A DNA stretch of 51,932 nucleotides from Paludibacteraceae bacterium (lineage in GTDB: Bacteria; Bacteroidota; Bacteroidia; Bacteroidales; Paludibacteraceae): NCBI GenBank assembly GCA_017546705.1, contig JAFYSB010000016.1:1-51932 (forward strand), written 5' to 3'. Below the pieces are notes generated by a model. The model was not told where the DNA came from. It saw only the letters and a program-made list of their open reading frames with translations, and did not search any database. This document shows positions 1 through 7,468 of the stretch, piece after piece. The position numbers and the translations under genes were made by a program. Every line of letters begins with the position of its first letter. Position 1 is the first letter of the stretch.

Positions 1-180
1 CACGCTGTAGCATGAACGTCATCACTTAATTCGTGGTGTTTTGAAAGTGTCGAAGTTTCAGAAGCCCGAATATAAGCTAAAACGCTTTTTCTATTTTACG
101 ATGTGCGTATCAACTACACACTACTATTTCATAGGCAAAATATTTTTCTGTTTATATTTAGTAATCAATCTATTACATTA
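1..180. other. No gene recognised at the left edge
   Basis: AT-rich sequence downstream of the minus-strand phosphohexomutase. I see no plausible protein on either strand, no tRNA and no strong hairpin terminator. It may contain the 3' flank of a gene lying outside the window. Confidence 0.4.
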
Positions 181-1956
181 TCAAATTCCCAAGCTTGCTT
201 TGATAGCAGGAACTTTAGCCTCTGCTTCGGCGGTAGCTGCGTCGTAATCAGCAGGAGTAGCCATTACCGCAGGAATTTCGAAGTAGAACTTGATCTTTGG
301 CTCGGTACCACTTGGACGAACACTGATCTTCATACCGCCTTCAGTGAAGTATTGGAGCACGTTGCTGGTTGCATTGAGTGCCATCACGATAGGTGTCTCT
401 ACCCACTCGCCATTCACGAGTTCGCGTTGAACGAGGGTCTTGAAGTCCTTAGACTTAACTACTTTCTCGCCCGCAATCTCCATAGGAGGGTTTTGACGGA
501 AATTAACCATCATGGCTTGAATCTCCTCTGCGCCTGACTTACCTGGGCGAACGACATTGATAGTAGTCTCGCGTTGGAAGCCGTACTCCATATAGATATT
601 AAGGAGATAATCGTAGAGGGTCATGCCGTTGTCCTTTGCATAAGCAGCAATCTCGCAAATGAGGCAGATAGCAGAAGGAGAACATTTATCGCGTACGCCG
701 TCGAAAGCCAAGAAACCGAAACTCTCTTCGCCGCCGCCGATATATTTGTGAGTGCCTTCCCACTCGCGGATACGGTTGGCAATCCACTTGAAGCCAGTAT
801 ATTCGTCGGTCAAAGTCACACCTTGTGCGTCTGCCATCTTGCGGATTAACTCGCTGGTAACAATGGTCTTAACGAGGTAGTGCTCTGGGCGAAGTTTGCC
901 GAGTTTCTTCATATTGTTGATGATGTAGTAGCAGTACATCATACAGGTTTGGTTACCGTTGATGATGGTCCATTCGCCTTTGTCATTGCGGCAAACGATA
1001 GCGATACGGTCAGCATCTGGGTCAGAAGCGATGACGAGGTCAGCGTTGAGCTCAGTACCAAGCTTCATACCCATGGTCATTGCCTCAGCGTTCTCTGGGT
1101 TAGGACTTTGCACGGTGGAGAAATTGCCATCGATGACCATTTGCTCAGGTACTACATGGATATTCTCAAAGCCCCAAGAGCGAAGGCACATTGGGATGAT
1201 TTGGCGTCCTGCGCCGTGGAGAGGGGTATAAACGATGTTGAGGTCTTTTTGACGGAGAATGGTCTCTTGGTCAATCATAACGGTCTTCACGGCTTGCATG
1301 TAGTCGTAGTCCATCTCGCCACCGATGATCTCGATAAGATGCTCATTGCCAGTCATTTTCACATCAGCGAGGGTCACTTTGTTCACCTCGTCGATGATAC
1401 CTTGGTCGTGTGGTTGGAGCACTTGGCTACCGTCCTCCCAATAAGCCTTGTAACCGTTGTACTCTTTAGGGTTGTGGCTGGCGGTTACATTGACACCACC
1501 TTGTGCAGAGAGGTGACGGATAGCAAAGCTAACTTCTGGTGTTGGGCGTAGGCTCTCGAAGAGATATACCTTGATGCCGTTGGCAGCAAATACCGCAGCT
1601 ACGGTCTCTGCAAAGAGGCGGCCATTGTTGCGGCAGTCGTGGCCTACTACGACGCTGACGGTGTCACCCTTTAGGGTGGTGAAACCGCCTTCGCGTTGCA
1701 CTTTGAGGAGGTAGTTGGCATAGCCTTGGGTAGCTTGTGCCACGATGTATTGGTTCATGCGGTTGGTACCAGGACCCATAAGGCCGCGGAGACCACCTGT
1801 ACCAAATTCGAGGGTGCGATAGAAACTATCGATGAGTTCGGTTTTGTCTTCCGCCTCGATCATGGCTTTGACAGCAGCCTGTGTCTCAGCATCGTAAGGC
1901 GCTTTAGTCCATTGCTCGGCAATGGCTAATACTTTTTCGAGTTCTTCGTTTTTCAT
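181..1956 (-). CDS. Phosphohexomutase (phosphoglucomutase/phosphomannomutase family)
   Basis: A 591-aa cytoplasmic enzyme of the alpha-D-phosphohexomutase superfamily, interconverting hexose-1- and hexose-6-phosphates and so feeding sugar-nucleotide and storage-sugar synthesis. The four family landmarks are visible in order: the phosphoserine loop TASHNP (Ser about 160), the metal loop DPDADR (about 312), the sugar-specificity loop GGGEESFGF (about 405) and the phosphate-binding loop RPSGTEPK (about 546). The length matches the long phospho-sugar mutases of Bacteroidota and Firmicutes. I chose the ATG at 1956 (MKNEELEK); an in-frame extension upstream would need a TTG start lying at the promoter. 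A good promoter lies 40 bp upstream, so the gene is probably transcribed alone. Glucose versus mannose preference cannot be read from the sequence. Confidence 0.93.
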   Translation of the reverse strand: MKNEELEKVLAIAEQWTKAPYDAETQAAVKAMIEAEDKTELIDSFYRTLEFGTGGLRGLMGPGTNRMNQYIVAQATQGYANYLLKVQREGGFTTLKGDTVSVVVGHDCRNNGRLFAETVAAVFAANGIKVYLFESLRPTPEVSFAIRHLSAQGGVNVTASHNPKEYNGYKAYWEDGSQVLQPHDQGIIDEVNKVTLADVKMTGNEHLIEIIGGEMDYDYMQAVKTVMIDQETILRQKDLNIVYTPLHGAGRQIIPMCLRSWGFENIHVVPEQMVIDGNFSTVQSPNPENAEAMTMGMKLGTELNADLVIASDPDADRIAIVCRNDKGEWTIINGNQTCMMYCYYIINNMKKLGKLRPEHYLVKTIVTSELIRKMADAQGVTLTDEYTGFKWIANRIREWEGTHKYIGGGEESFGFLAFDGVRDKCSPSAICLICEIAAYAKDNGMTLYDYLLNIYMEYGFQRETTINVVRPGKSGAEEIQAMMVNFRQNPPMEIAGEKVVKSKDFKTLVQRELVNGEWVETPIVMALNATSNVLQYFTEGGMKISVRPSGTEPKIKFYFEIPAVMATPADYDAATAEAEAKVPAIKASLGI

Positions 1957-1995
1957 ATTGTTTGTATTTTTAAAGTTGGCATAATTTATCGGGTG

Positions 1996-2027
1996 CAAAG
2001 TTACGACAAAATTTGCGCATTTGCAAA
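1996..2027 (-). promoter_or_regulatory. Promoter of the phosphohexomutase gene
   Basis: On the minus strand, -33 TTTG (2024-2027) and -7 TAACTTTG (1996-2003) are separated by exactly 20 bp, matching the Bacteroidota housekeeping consensus. The start codon is about 35 bp downstream of the expected transcription start. Confidence 0.75.
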
Positions 2028-2040
2028 TTTTTGGTTGAAA

Positions 2041-2067
2041 AAGTTTTAAGGGTTCTAAAAGTTCTAA
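2041..2067. repeat. Short 9-bp tandem repeat
   Basis: Three 9-bp units: AAGTTTTAA, GGGTTCTAA, AAGTTCTAA. It lies between the phosphohexomutase promoter and the end of the upstream T9SS gene. It resembles the other short word repeats in this window but has a different period and no hairpin. Confidence 0.5.
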
Positions 2068-2079
2068 GGGTAGCAGGAG

Positions 2080-2568
2080 TTATTGTTTGATGACTTGGAA
2101 AGATTGATTACCGCTGAGCAGCAAGTAGTTACCTGTTGGTAAATTGGCCATATTCACTTGTGCAGAGCCGTTGGTCAATGGTTGTGTTTCCAGCAAGCGA
2201 CCATCCATTGTGTAAAGGCGAAGCATATCACCTTGGGCATTCTCCACCATCAAGATATCTTGCGTAGGGTTAGGATATGCTTTCACTTTCAGGGTGTTGT
2301 CACTTGGAGTATTCTCCACGTCAGTAGGATTAGATGGTTGCTCGTCTGAAAAGCGGATATGCTTTACATTCAACAGCAAGTCCTTGAACACGATTGTTTG
2401 TGACTTATCATACACATACAGCGAGTCGCCAGAATAAACTAATTTACCCACTGTACTCAATGCCGAGATACACTCTGCACCAACCAAAGGTTTAACTACT
2501 AAACTAGGTACTGCCATTGCACTACCTACACAGGCAAAAATGCCAAGAATAATTACAATTCGTTTCAT
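2080..2568 (-). CDS. Small secreted protein with T9SS type A sorting domain
   Basis: A 162-aa exported protein. A signal peptide (KRIVIILGIFACVGSAMA) is followed by a short beta-rich stretch ending in KHIRFS, a module often seen in small Bacteroidota T9SS cargo, and then from about residue 93 a type IX secretion C-terminal domain. That domain shows the usual YPNPTQD start, a LYTMDGRLL strand and the closing GNYLL strand before a basic end. It should cross the outer membrane through T9SS and be released or anchored at the surface. No catalytic domain is visible. It starts 14 bp after the DUF4465 gene and is very probably cotranscribed with it. The substrate or partner is unknown. Confidence 0.8.
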   Translation of the reverse strand: MKRIVIILGIFACVGSAMAVPSLVVKPLVGAECISALSTVGKLVYSGDSLYVYDKSQTIVFKDLLLNVKHIRFSDEQPSNPTDVENTPSDNTLKVKAYPNPTQDILMVENAQGDMLRLYTMDGRLLETQPLTNGSAQVNMANLPTGNYLLLSGNQSFQVIKQ

Positions 2569-2582
2569 ATGATTAGATTGTT

Positions 2583-3473
2583 TTAATGTACTATTTGTCC
2601 CACGACAGTATATTTATCTTCACCACATAGTATCAATATTTGCCCATCAACAATGATCTTTTGGTAAGAAGTCGAAGGTGTTGGGGTATTGGGTAATGCG
2701 GTGGGTTGGGCGGTGTTGATGGTAAGGGCATCGAGGGCGAAGTATAGCGGGGTGTTGGAACCAAAATCACCCGTATCCGTAGTCGTCATACGGAAACTTA
2801 AACCCGATGTTTTACCCAAAGCTGTCAAAGGCACTTTTACCCAGCCATTATTCTTTTCACCATCTACAGCAAGGTAGTAGGTGAGGGATTGCGTCTCTTC
2901 CAAACTAGCATTTAATGCACTGATAATCAAAGCAAGCGTGTCATTCTCAGCAAATGGACGTGCGTTGAAGACATTGCCGTTAGCGATAGCCTCCATCGTG
3001 TTGCTATTTTGGCAAATATACACATACTCGGGATAATACTCTTGATCAAATAGAATGATATTGGAAGAGAAACCTTGCGCCTCTGTCACCCATTCGGAGT
3101 AGTAGCCTGTAATATAAGGTGTGGCTACTCCAGCTAAGCCGCCATTGGCCACACAACCAAAGACATTGGCGGTGTCTTGTGAGACTTTGGATAGCGTAAA
3201 GCCCTCCCAACTCATACCGCCATACGACATCATACTTGGCATATGCGAGAGCATAAAGCGTGCATCGTTGGTATAGATGAACTGACAAAAACCGCTATCA
3301 TTGTACGTGCTATCCCATACGTCGGTGCAATCATAATAGCCATCGCCATACGATGTGCTATAGGTGACAGGATTAGCAAGCAAGTCCGTAGCCGTAGTCA
3401 AATCCATTGTAATCACTTCTGCCGAAGCAAGGAGCGAACATGCAGCCAATATGAGCAAGAATAATCGTTTCAT
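2583..3473 (-). CDS. Secreted DUF4465 protein
   Basis: A 296-aa exported protein starting at ATG 3473 (MKRLFLLILAACSLLASA); a GTG two codons upstream is less likely. After signal peptidase I cleavage the mature part matches the DUF4465 pattern: an early DVWDSTYNDSGF segment, a central GYYSEW region with the aromatic/glycine pattern of a beta-sandwich, and a late PLYFALDALTIN strand. DUF4465 proteins are secreted Bacteroidota and Planctomycetota proteins of unknown function, often surface-associated. It lies 12 bp after the antiporter gene and 14 bp before the T9SS protein, so the three probably form one transcript. The C-terminal 50 residues (TPSTSYQK onward) resemble a short beta-rich tail, not a full sorting domain. 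Confidence 0.78.
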   Translation of the reverse strand: MKRLFLLILAACSLLASAEVITMDLTTATDLLANPVTYSTSYGDGYYDCTDVWDSTYNDSGFCQFIYTNDARFMLSHMPSMMSYGGMSWEGFTLSKVSQDTANVFGCVANGGLAGVATPYITGYYSEWVTEAQGFSSNIILFDQEYYPEYVYICQNSNTMEAIANGNVFNARPFAENDTLALIISALNASLEETQSLTYYLAVDGEKNNGWVKVPLTALGKTSGLSFRMTTTDTGDFGSNTPLYFALDALTINTAQPTALPNTPTPSTSYQKIIVDGQILILCGEDKYTVVGQIVH

Positions 3474-3485
3474 TATCACTATATA

Positions 3486-5147
3486 TTATAGGAATAGCAG
3501 TATCATCAATTGTCCTGTTAATACACGTAGGAACATGGTCAATGGATAGACCGTGGAGTAAGCCACCGCAGCGCGGTCGTTGGCCGAGGAAACGGTAGTG
3601 GCATATGCCAAAGCAGGTGGGTCGGTGGTGCTACCAGCAATCAAGCCCATGAGGGTGAAATAGTCGAGTTTGAGCCATAAGCGAGCAATCGTACCGACAA
3701 TCAACAGCGGTAATAAGGTGATAATCACGCCATAACCAATCCACATATATCCACCATCCAGCAAGGTAGGGATGAAGGTTTTGCCTGCGCCAAAACCAAC
3801 CGCAGCCAAGAACATGGCAATACCAATCTCGCGGATCATGAGGTTGGCACTACTGGTAGTATAAGTGATGATGTGCAGTTTTGGTCCGAAGCAACTCATG
3901 AGAATAGCAATGATGAGCGAGCCACCAGCAATACCGAGTTTGAATGGTTGTGCAAGGCCAGGCAACATGATTGGCACTACTCCAGCAAGCACACCTAAGG
4001 CAATACCCAAGAAGATAGAAGCCAGATTGGGGACGTCCAGTCGCTTGGTAGAGTTGCCAAAGAGTTGCTCTACCTTGTCCACAGCTCGCTCTTCGCCCAC
4101 GACTGTGATACGGTCGCCCAATTGCAGATAGAGGTCGCGCGTAGCCAGCAGTTCAACGCCCGCACGGCGAATACGCGTGATGGATACATGGTAGGTTGCG
4201 CGGACGTTGAGGTCGCCAATGCGCTTGCCGTTGAGTTCGTTTTTAGTCACTATAACATGGCGGGAAACCAAGTGTGCATGGGCTTTATGGTCGGTTGGTA
4301 ATGAAGTTTCCATACCTAACAACAGTATGGATTTTTCGTTTTCCTTGTCCACTACCACACGAATGCGATCGCCTACATGCAGAACGGTGTCCACATCTGG
4401 CAACTCGTCCTCGCCATCAGGGCGAACAAGTCGTGATACGATGAGATTCATGTGCACGAGTTGGCTCAAGTCGCGGATATGTGCACCCTCCACTTGGGGA
4501 TTGGTGAGCAGGACGTCCATATACTGAACTTCTTTTTGCACTTCGCTTTCTGCCGCTACGCGCGCTTCTTCCTTATCCAATTTGATTCGGAAGAACCATC
4601 GCATTGCCAATATTACCGTGATAATACCTACCACACCCAAAGGGTATGCCATGGCATATCCGCTGGCGATGTTCGGGTTGGCATTGCCCGTGATGTCAGC
4701 AAAAGCTTGTTGCGCAGCACCCAAGCCAGGCGTGTTGGTCACAGCACCAAAAAGTACGCCCGTCATGGTAGCAATATCCACGCCTGAGAGTAGCGAAATG
4801 ACATAGGCTGTGACACAGCCGAGCAGGACGATGGATAGGGCTAGCATATTAAGCTTGATACCACCTTTTCCGAAGGACGAAAAGAAACTTGGACCAACCT
4901 GTAAACCAATGGAATAGACGAATAATATCAGTCCGAAATCCTTGGCAAATGTTTCGACCATTGGGTCGAGATGCATGCCAAAATGCGACATGGCAATCGC
5001 ACAGAAGAGTATCCATGTAATGCCTAATGTGATACCCTTGAATTTGAGGTGGTGGCTCAGCGAAATACCACCAGCGATTGCCAGTGTAAGAATGAAAATG
5101 GAGTGAGGCACTCCTGTACCAAAAAACAAACTATTTAACCAATCCAT
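3486..5147 (-). CDS. AspT/YidE/YbjL-type antiporter with two RCK_C domains
   Basis: A 553-aa inner-membrane protein with the family's duplicated layout: an N-terminal block of about five to six membrane segments (residues 1-180), a cytoplasmic centre (about 205-375) carrying two TrkA_C/RCK_C regulatory domains (around VEGAHIRDL and LNGKRIGDLNV), and a second membrane block (about 375-553). The motif VGPSFFSSFGKGG in the first half and GAGKTFIPTLLDGG in the second are the paired family signatures. Known members exchange aspartate and alanine, or are thought to move dicarboxylates or other anions; the substrate here is not determined. The RCK_C domains suggest control by a small ligand. It is first in a probable operon with two secreted proteins, an unexpected partnership. 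A promoter lies 50 bp upstream. Confidence 0.88.
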   Translation of the reverse strand: MDWLNSLFFGTGVPHSIFILTLAIAGGISLSHHLKFKGITLGITWILFCAIAMSHFGMHLDPMVETFAKDFGLILFVYSIGLQVGPSFFSSFGKGGIKLNMLALSIVLLGCVTAYVISLLSGVDIATMTGVLFGAVTNTPGLGAAQQAFADITGNANPNIASGYAMAYPLGVVGIITVILAMRWFFRIKLDKEEARVAAESEVQKEVQYMDVLLTNPQVEGAHIRDLSQLVHMNLIVSRLVRPDGEDELPDVDTVLHVGDRIRVVVDKENEKSILLLGMETSLPTDHKAHAHLVSRHVIVTKNELNGKRIGDLNVRATYHVSITRIRRAGVELLATRDLYLQLGDRITVVGEERAVDKVEQLFGNSTKRLDVPNLASIFLGIALGVLAGVVPIMLPGLAQPFKLGIAGGSLIIAILMSCFGPKLHIITYTTSSANLMIREIGIAMFLAAVGFGAGKTFIPTLLDGGYMWIGYGVIITLLPLLIVGTIARLWLKLDYFTLMGLIAGSTTDPPALAYATTVSSANDRAAVAYSTVYPLTMFLRVLTGQLMILLFL

Positions 5148-5194
5148 GAATGATATAATCTATGCCAAGTGCGCACACTTCGCCAATTTGGGTG

Positions 5195-5226
5195 CAAAGG
5201 TAATAAATAATCGTGACTTAAGCAAG
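5195..5226 (-). promoter_or_regulatory. Promoter of the antiporter operon
   Basis: Minus-strand -7 TACCTTTG (5195-5202) with CTTG at the -33 position (5223-5226), 20 bp apart. Confidence 0.65.
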
Positions 5227-5309
5227 TGGGAAATGGAATCTGCAATATTGAGATTACAGCTTGTAGAGAAGCGGTGATGTGTGCTTGTTCCTTCGATAAA
5301 GACAGGGTA

Positions 5310-5375
5310 ATCATACGTTTATCTTACGTATATGTTACGTATATCCTACGTATATCCTACGTATATGGTACGTAA
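5310..5375. repeat. 11-bp tandem array between divergent promoters
   Basis: Six head-to-tail units of exactly 11 bp, consensus ATCyTACGTAT. The middle two units are identical, the outer ones degenerate. Each unit contains the palindromic core TACGTA or a near match. The array lies about 115 bp upstream of the mlaE -33 element and about 85 bp upstream of the antiporter -33 element. A period close to one helical turn would place all cores on the same face of the DNA. Confidence 0.85.
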
Positions 5376-5409
5376 TTGACAGCGGAAAGATAAGGGATTG
5401 ATAGGTAGT

Positions 5410-5437
5410 AATTATGAATTTTGAATTAAGAATTATA
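5410..5437. repeat. 7-bp tandem repeat, AATTATG type
   Basis: Four heptamers in a row: AATTATG, AATTTTG, AATTAAG, AATTATA. It lies in the same gap as the 11-bp array, 50 bp upstream of the mlaE -33 element. The rest of the 424-bp gap 5148-5571 holds the two promoters and nothing else I can recognise. Confidence 0.6.
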
Positions 5438-5488
5438 GGAGAGAAAAATGTTAAATATTTGAAATTTATGCACAAAAAAACATCGTGA

Positions 5489-5520
5489 TTTGCATATGTA
5501 AAAAAAAAAGCGTACCTTTG
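5489..5520 (+). promoter_or_regulatory. Promoter of the mlaE operon
   Basis: -33 TTTG (5489-5492), a 20-bp spacer containing a ten-A tract, and -7 TACCTTTG (5513-5520). The start codon of mlaE is 51 bp downstream. Confidence 0.8.
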
Positions 5521-5571
5521 CACGGTTTATACTTTGTATAAAGTGCACAACAAAAAAAGAGAAAAAGAAAG

Positions 5572-6315
5572 ATGTTGAAGTTTTTTTATCATATTGGCGA
5601 ATACTGCCTTCTGATGGGTAAGGTGTTTCGCATGCCCGACAAAGGGCGCATGTTTTGGCGTCAGATGAGCAAGGAAATGGGTAAGCAAGGATTGGAGTCG
5701 ATACTGATTACGCTGATTGTGAGCGTGTTTATGGGTGCGATCATGACCTTGCAGACAAAGTTGAACACGGAGAATCCGCTGTTGCCAGCGTATTCGACGG
5801 GTTTGGTGACGCGTGACTGTATCTTGCTGGAGTTTTCGAGTACGATCTTGTGTCTGCTGCTCGCGGGTAAGGTGGGTAGTAACATGGCTTCGGAGATTGG
5901 TACGATGCGTATCACAGAGCAGATTGATGCGATGGAGATTATGGGTGTGAACTCGGCTAACTACCTGATATTGCCTAAGATAGTGGCGTTTATGGTGATG
6001 ATGCCATTGTTGGTGACATTGTCTATGTTCACGGGTTTGCTGGGCGGTTATGGCATTAGTGCGATTACGAACGTGTTGCCTGTGTCGGAGTATCTGCTGG
6101 GTATTCAGTATGCGTTTATACCGTTTTATGTGTGGTATTCGTTTATCAAGACGGTGGTGTTTGCATTTATCATCGCGAGTATGGCATCGTATTACGGCTA
6201 TTACGCGAGAGGTGGCGCATTGGAAGTGGGTAAGGCGAGTACGAAGGCGGTGGTGAATAGTAGTATTGTGGTGCTGCTGATGGATGTGGTGCTGACGAAT
6301 TTGATGCTTAATTAG
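5572..6315 (+). CDS. mlaE: MlaE-family ABC transporter permease
   Basis: A 247-aa integral inner-membrane protein of the MlaE/YrbE family, the permease of ABC systems that move phospholipids between inner and outer membranes with MCE-domain partners. Five to six hydrophobic segments are visible, with the family core GKVGSNMASEIGTMRITEQIDAM (given here as the segment near residues 102-124) and the following MGVNSANYLILPK. Length is normal. It is followed after 38 bp by the ATPase gene. No MCE (MlaD-like) gene is adjacent, so the substrate-binding partner must be encoded elsewhere. Start chosen at the first ATG after the promoter. Confidence 0.92.
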   Translation: MLKFFYHIGEYCLLMGKVFRMPDKGRMFWRQMSKEMGKQGLESILITLIVSVFMGAIMTLQTKLNTENPLLPAYSTGLVTRDCILLEFSSTILCLLLAGKVGSNMASEIGTMRITEQIDAMEIMGVNSANYLILPKIVAFMVMMPLLVTLSMFTGLLGGYGISAITNVLPVSEYLLGIQYAFIPFYVWYSFIKTVVFAFIIASMASYYGYYARGGALEVGKASTKAVVNSSIVVLLMDVVLTNLMLN

Positions 6316-6343
6316 TTTAGTGTTTAGAGTTTAGTGTTTAGAG
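6316..6343 (+). repeat. 7-bp tandem repeat between mlaE and mlaF
   Basis: Four heptamers directly abutting the mlaE stop codon: TTTAGTG, TTTAGAG, TTTAGTG, TTTAGAG (a perfect 14-bp duplication), followed by GCGAGAG and the mlaF start 10 bp later. The same closing pattern recurs after mlaF at 7152-7171. Confidence 0.85.
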
Positions 6344-6353
6344 GCGAGAGATT

Positions 6354-7130
6354 ATGATTCAGGTAAAAGATGTAGTAAAGAGTTTTGATGGGAATGTGGT
6401 GCTGAACCATGTTTCTGCGAACTTTGAAGACGGGAAAGTAAATATGATCATCGGTCAGTCGGGATCAGGAAAAACTGTCTTGATGAAATCGATGATTGGT
6501 TTGCACCAAATAGATGGCGGGGAGATCGTGTTTGATACTCGCTCTGGGCAACAGAACTTAGCTGGGATGACGGAGAAAGAGGTGCGGATGTTGCACAGGG
6601 AAGTGGGAATGCTGTTTCAAGGTGCGGCATTGTTTGACAGTATGACCGTGCAGGAGAACGTGATGTATCCGCTGGAGATGTTTTCGGATATGACGGATGA
6701 GGAGAAGGTGGAAAGAGCACGTTTCTGTTTGGAGCGCGTGAATATGCCCGAGCGAGCGTTTGGACTGATGCCAAGTGAGATTAGTGGTGGTATGCAAAAG
6801 CGCGTGGCGATTGCCAGAGCGATTGCGTTGAATCCGAAGTATTTGTTCTGCGACGAGCCTAACTCGGGATTGGATCCAAGAACCAGTTTGGTGATAGACC
6901 AATTGATACAAGATATTACACGTGAGTACAATATATGTACGATTGTGAATAGTCACGACATGAACTCGATTATGGAGATTGGTGATAATATCGTATTCTT
7001 GCGCAATGGTGTGAAAGAGTGGCAGGGAAGTAGGCACGAGATATTTGAGGCAGATAATGAAGCACTGAATGATTTTGTGTTTGCGAGTGAGTTGTTTAAG
7101 AAGGTAAAGAGCGCTGCGCGCTCCGTTTAG
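6354..7130 (+). CDS. mlaF: MlaF-family ABC transporter ATP-binding protein
   Basis: A 258-aa cytoplasmic ATPase that powers the MlaE permease. Walker A GQSGSGKT lies at about 34-41, the Q-loop at LFQGAALFD, the signature ISGGMQKR at about 143-150, Walker B YLFCDEPNSGLDP shortly after, and the switch histidine in NSHDMNS. The ATG at 6354 follows a repeat-derived spacer with a weak purine-rich stretch. The last residues (SAARSV) and the TAG stop are encoded by a small perfect hairpin and a repeat heptamer, so the tail looks extended or replaced by the repeat; the family's core domain is complete without it. Confidence 0.93.
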   Translation: MIQVKDVVKSFDGNVVLNHVSANFEDGKVNMIIGQSGSGKTVLMKSMIGLHQIDGGEIVFDTRSGQQNLAGMTEKEVRMLHREVGMLFQGAALFDSMTVQENVMYPLEMFSDMTDEEKVERARFCLERVNMPERAFGLMPSEISGGMQKRVAIARAIALNPKYLFCDEPNSGLDPRTSLVIDQLIQDITREYNICTIVNSHDMNSIMEIGDNIVFLRNGVKEWQGSRHEIFEADNEALNDFVFASELFKKVKSAARSV

Positions 7131-7165
7131 AGGACGTCCTTCGGGCGATAGTTTAGCGTTTAGAG
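7109..7165 (+). repeat. Hairpin-punctuated heptamer repeat at the mlaF 3' end
   Basis: In order: a perfect hairpin GAGCGC-TGC-GCGCTC (7109-7123), the word TTTAGAG (7126-7132) whose TAG is the mlaF stop, a second hairpin CGTCC-TTC-GGGCG (7135-7147, one G-U pair), then the heptamers TTTAGCG (7152-7158) and TTTAGAG (7159-7165). The layout is word, hairpin, word, hairpin, word. It overlaps the last codons of mlaF. Confidence 0.75.
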
Positions 7166-7174
7166 GCAAGAGAA

Positions 7175-7468
7175 ATGAAACGACTATTATTGATATTGAC
7201 GATTGGTAGTGCATTGTGCGTTTGGGCGCAGCAGAAGCCAGCGCGAGTGCCTGCGTATCAAGGAGTGATTGAGCGGGTTCAGCCCAATGGCGATACGGTG
7301 TATGTGCGATTGCATGGCGACGAGAGAAGGCATTGGATGACATTGGAGGATGGCAAGACACTCGTGAAAGAAAATAAAAAAGGATATATCTGCTACGCCA
7401 AACAGAAGAAAAACGGGCAGATTGTAGCAACACGTAGAAAAGTAAAACAGAAAAAAAATAAGGTATGA
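7175..7468 (+). CDS. Small secreted protein resembling a free M6-protease propeptide
   Basis: A 97-aa exported protein: signal peptide to about residue 19 (ending CVWAQ), then about 60 residues, then a lysine-rich tail. The mature part shares a pattern with the propeptide region of the protease encoded next door: QPNG...HGDERRHW.T..DG...L..N here against QPDG...HGDEHFHWQT...GEWL in the protease. It contains no peptidase domain, so it looks like a stand-alone copy of the propeptide. By analogy with protease propeptides it could be a chaperone or inhibitor of the neighbouring enzyme; that is inference. Its stop overlaps the protease start by 4 bp (ATGA), implying translational coupling. Confidence 0.75.
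   Translation: MKRLLLILTIGSALCVWAQQKPARVPAYQGVIERVQPNGDTVYVRLHGDERRHWMTLEDGKTLVKENKKGYICYAKQKKNGQIVATRRKVKQKKNKV

Noticed and set aside
880-1551. A 223-codon open frame opposite the phosphohexomutase
   Set aside because: It mirrors the codon structure of the real gene and has no recognisable features.
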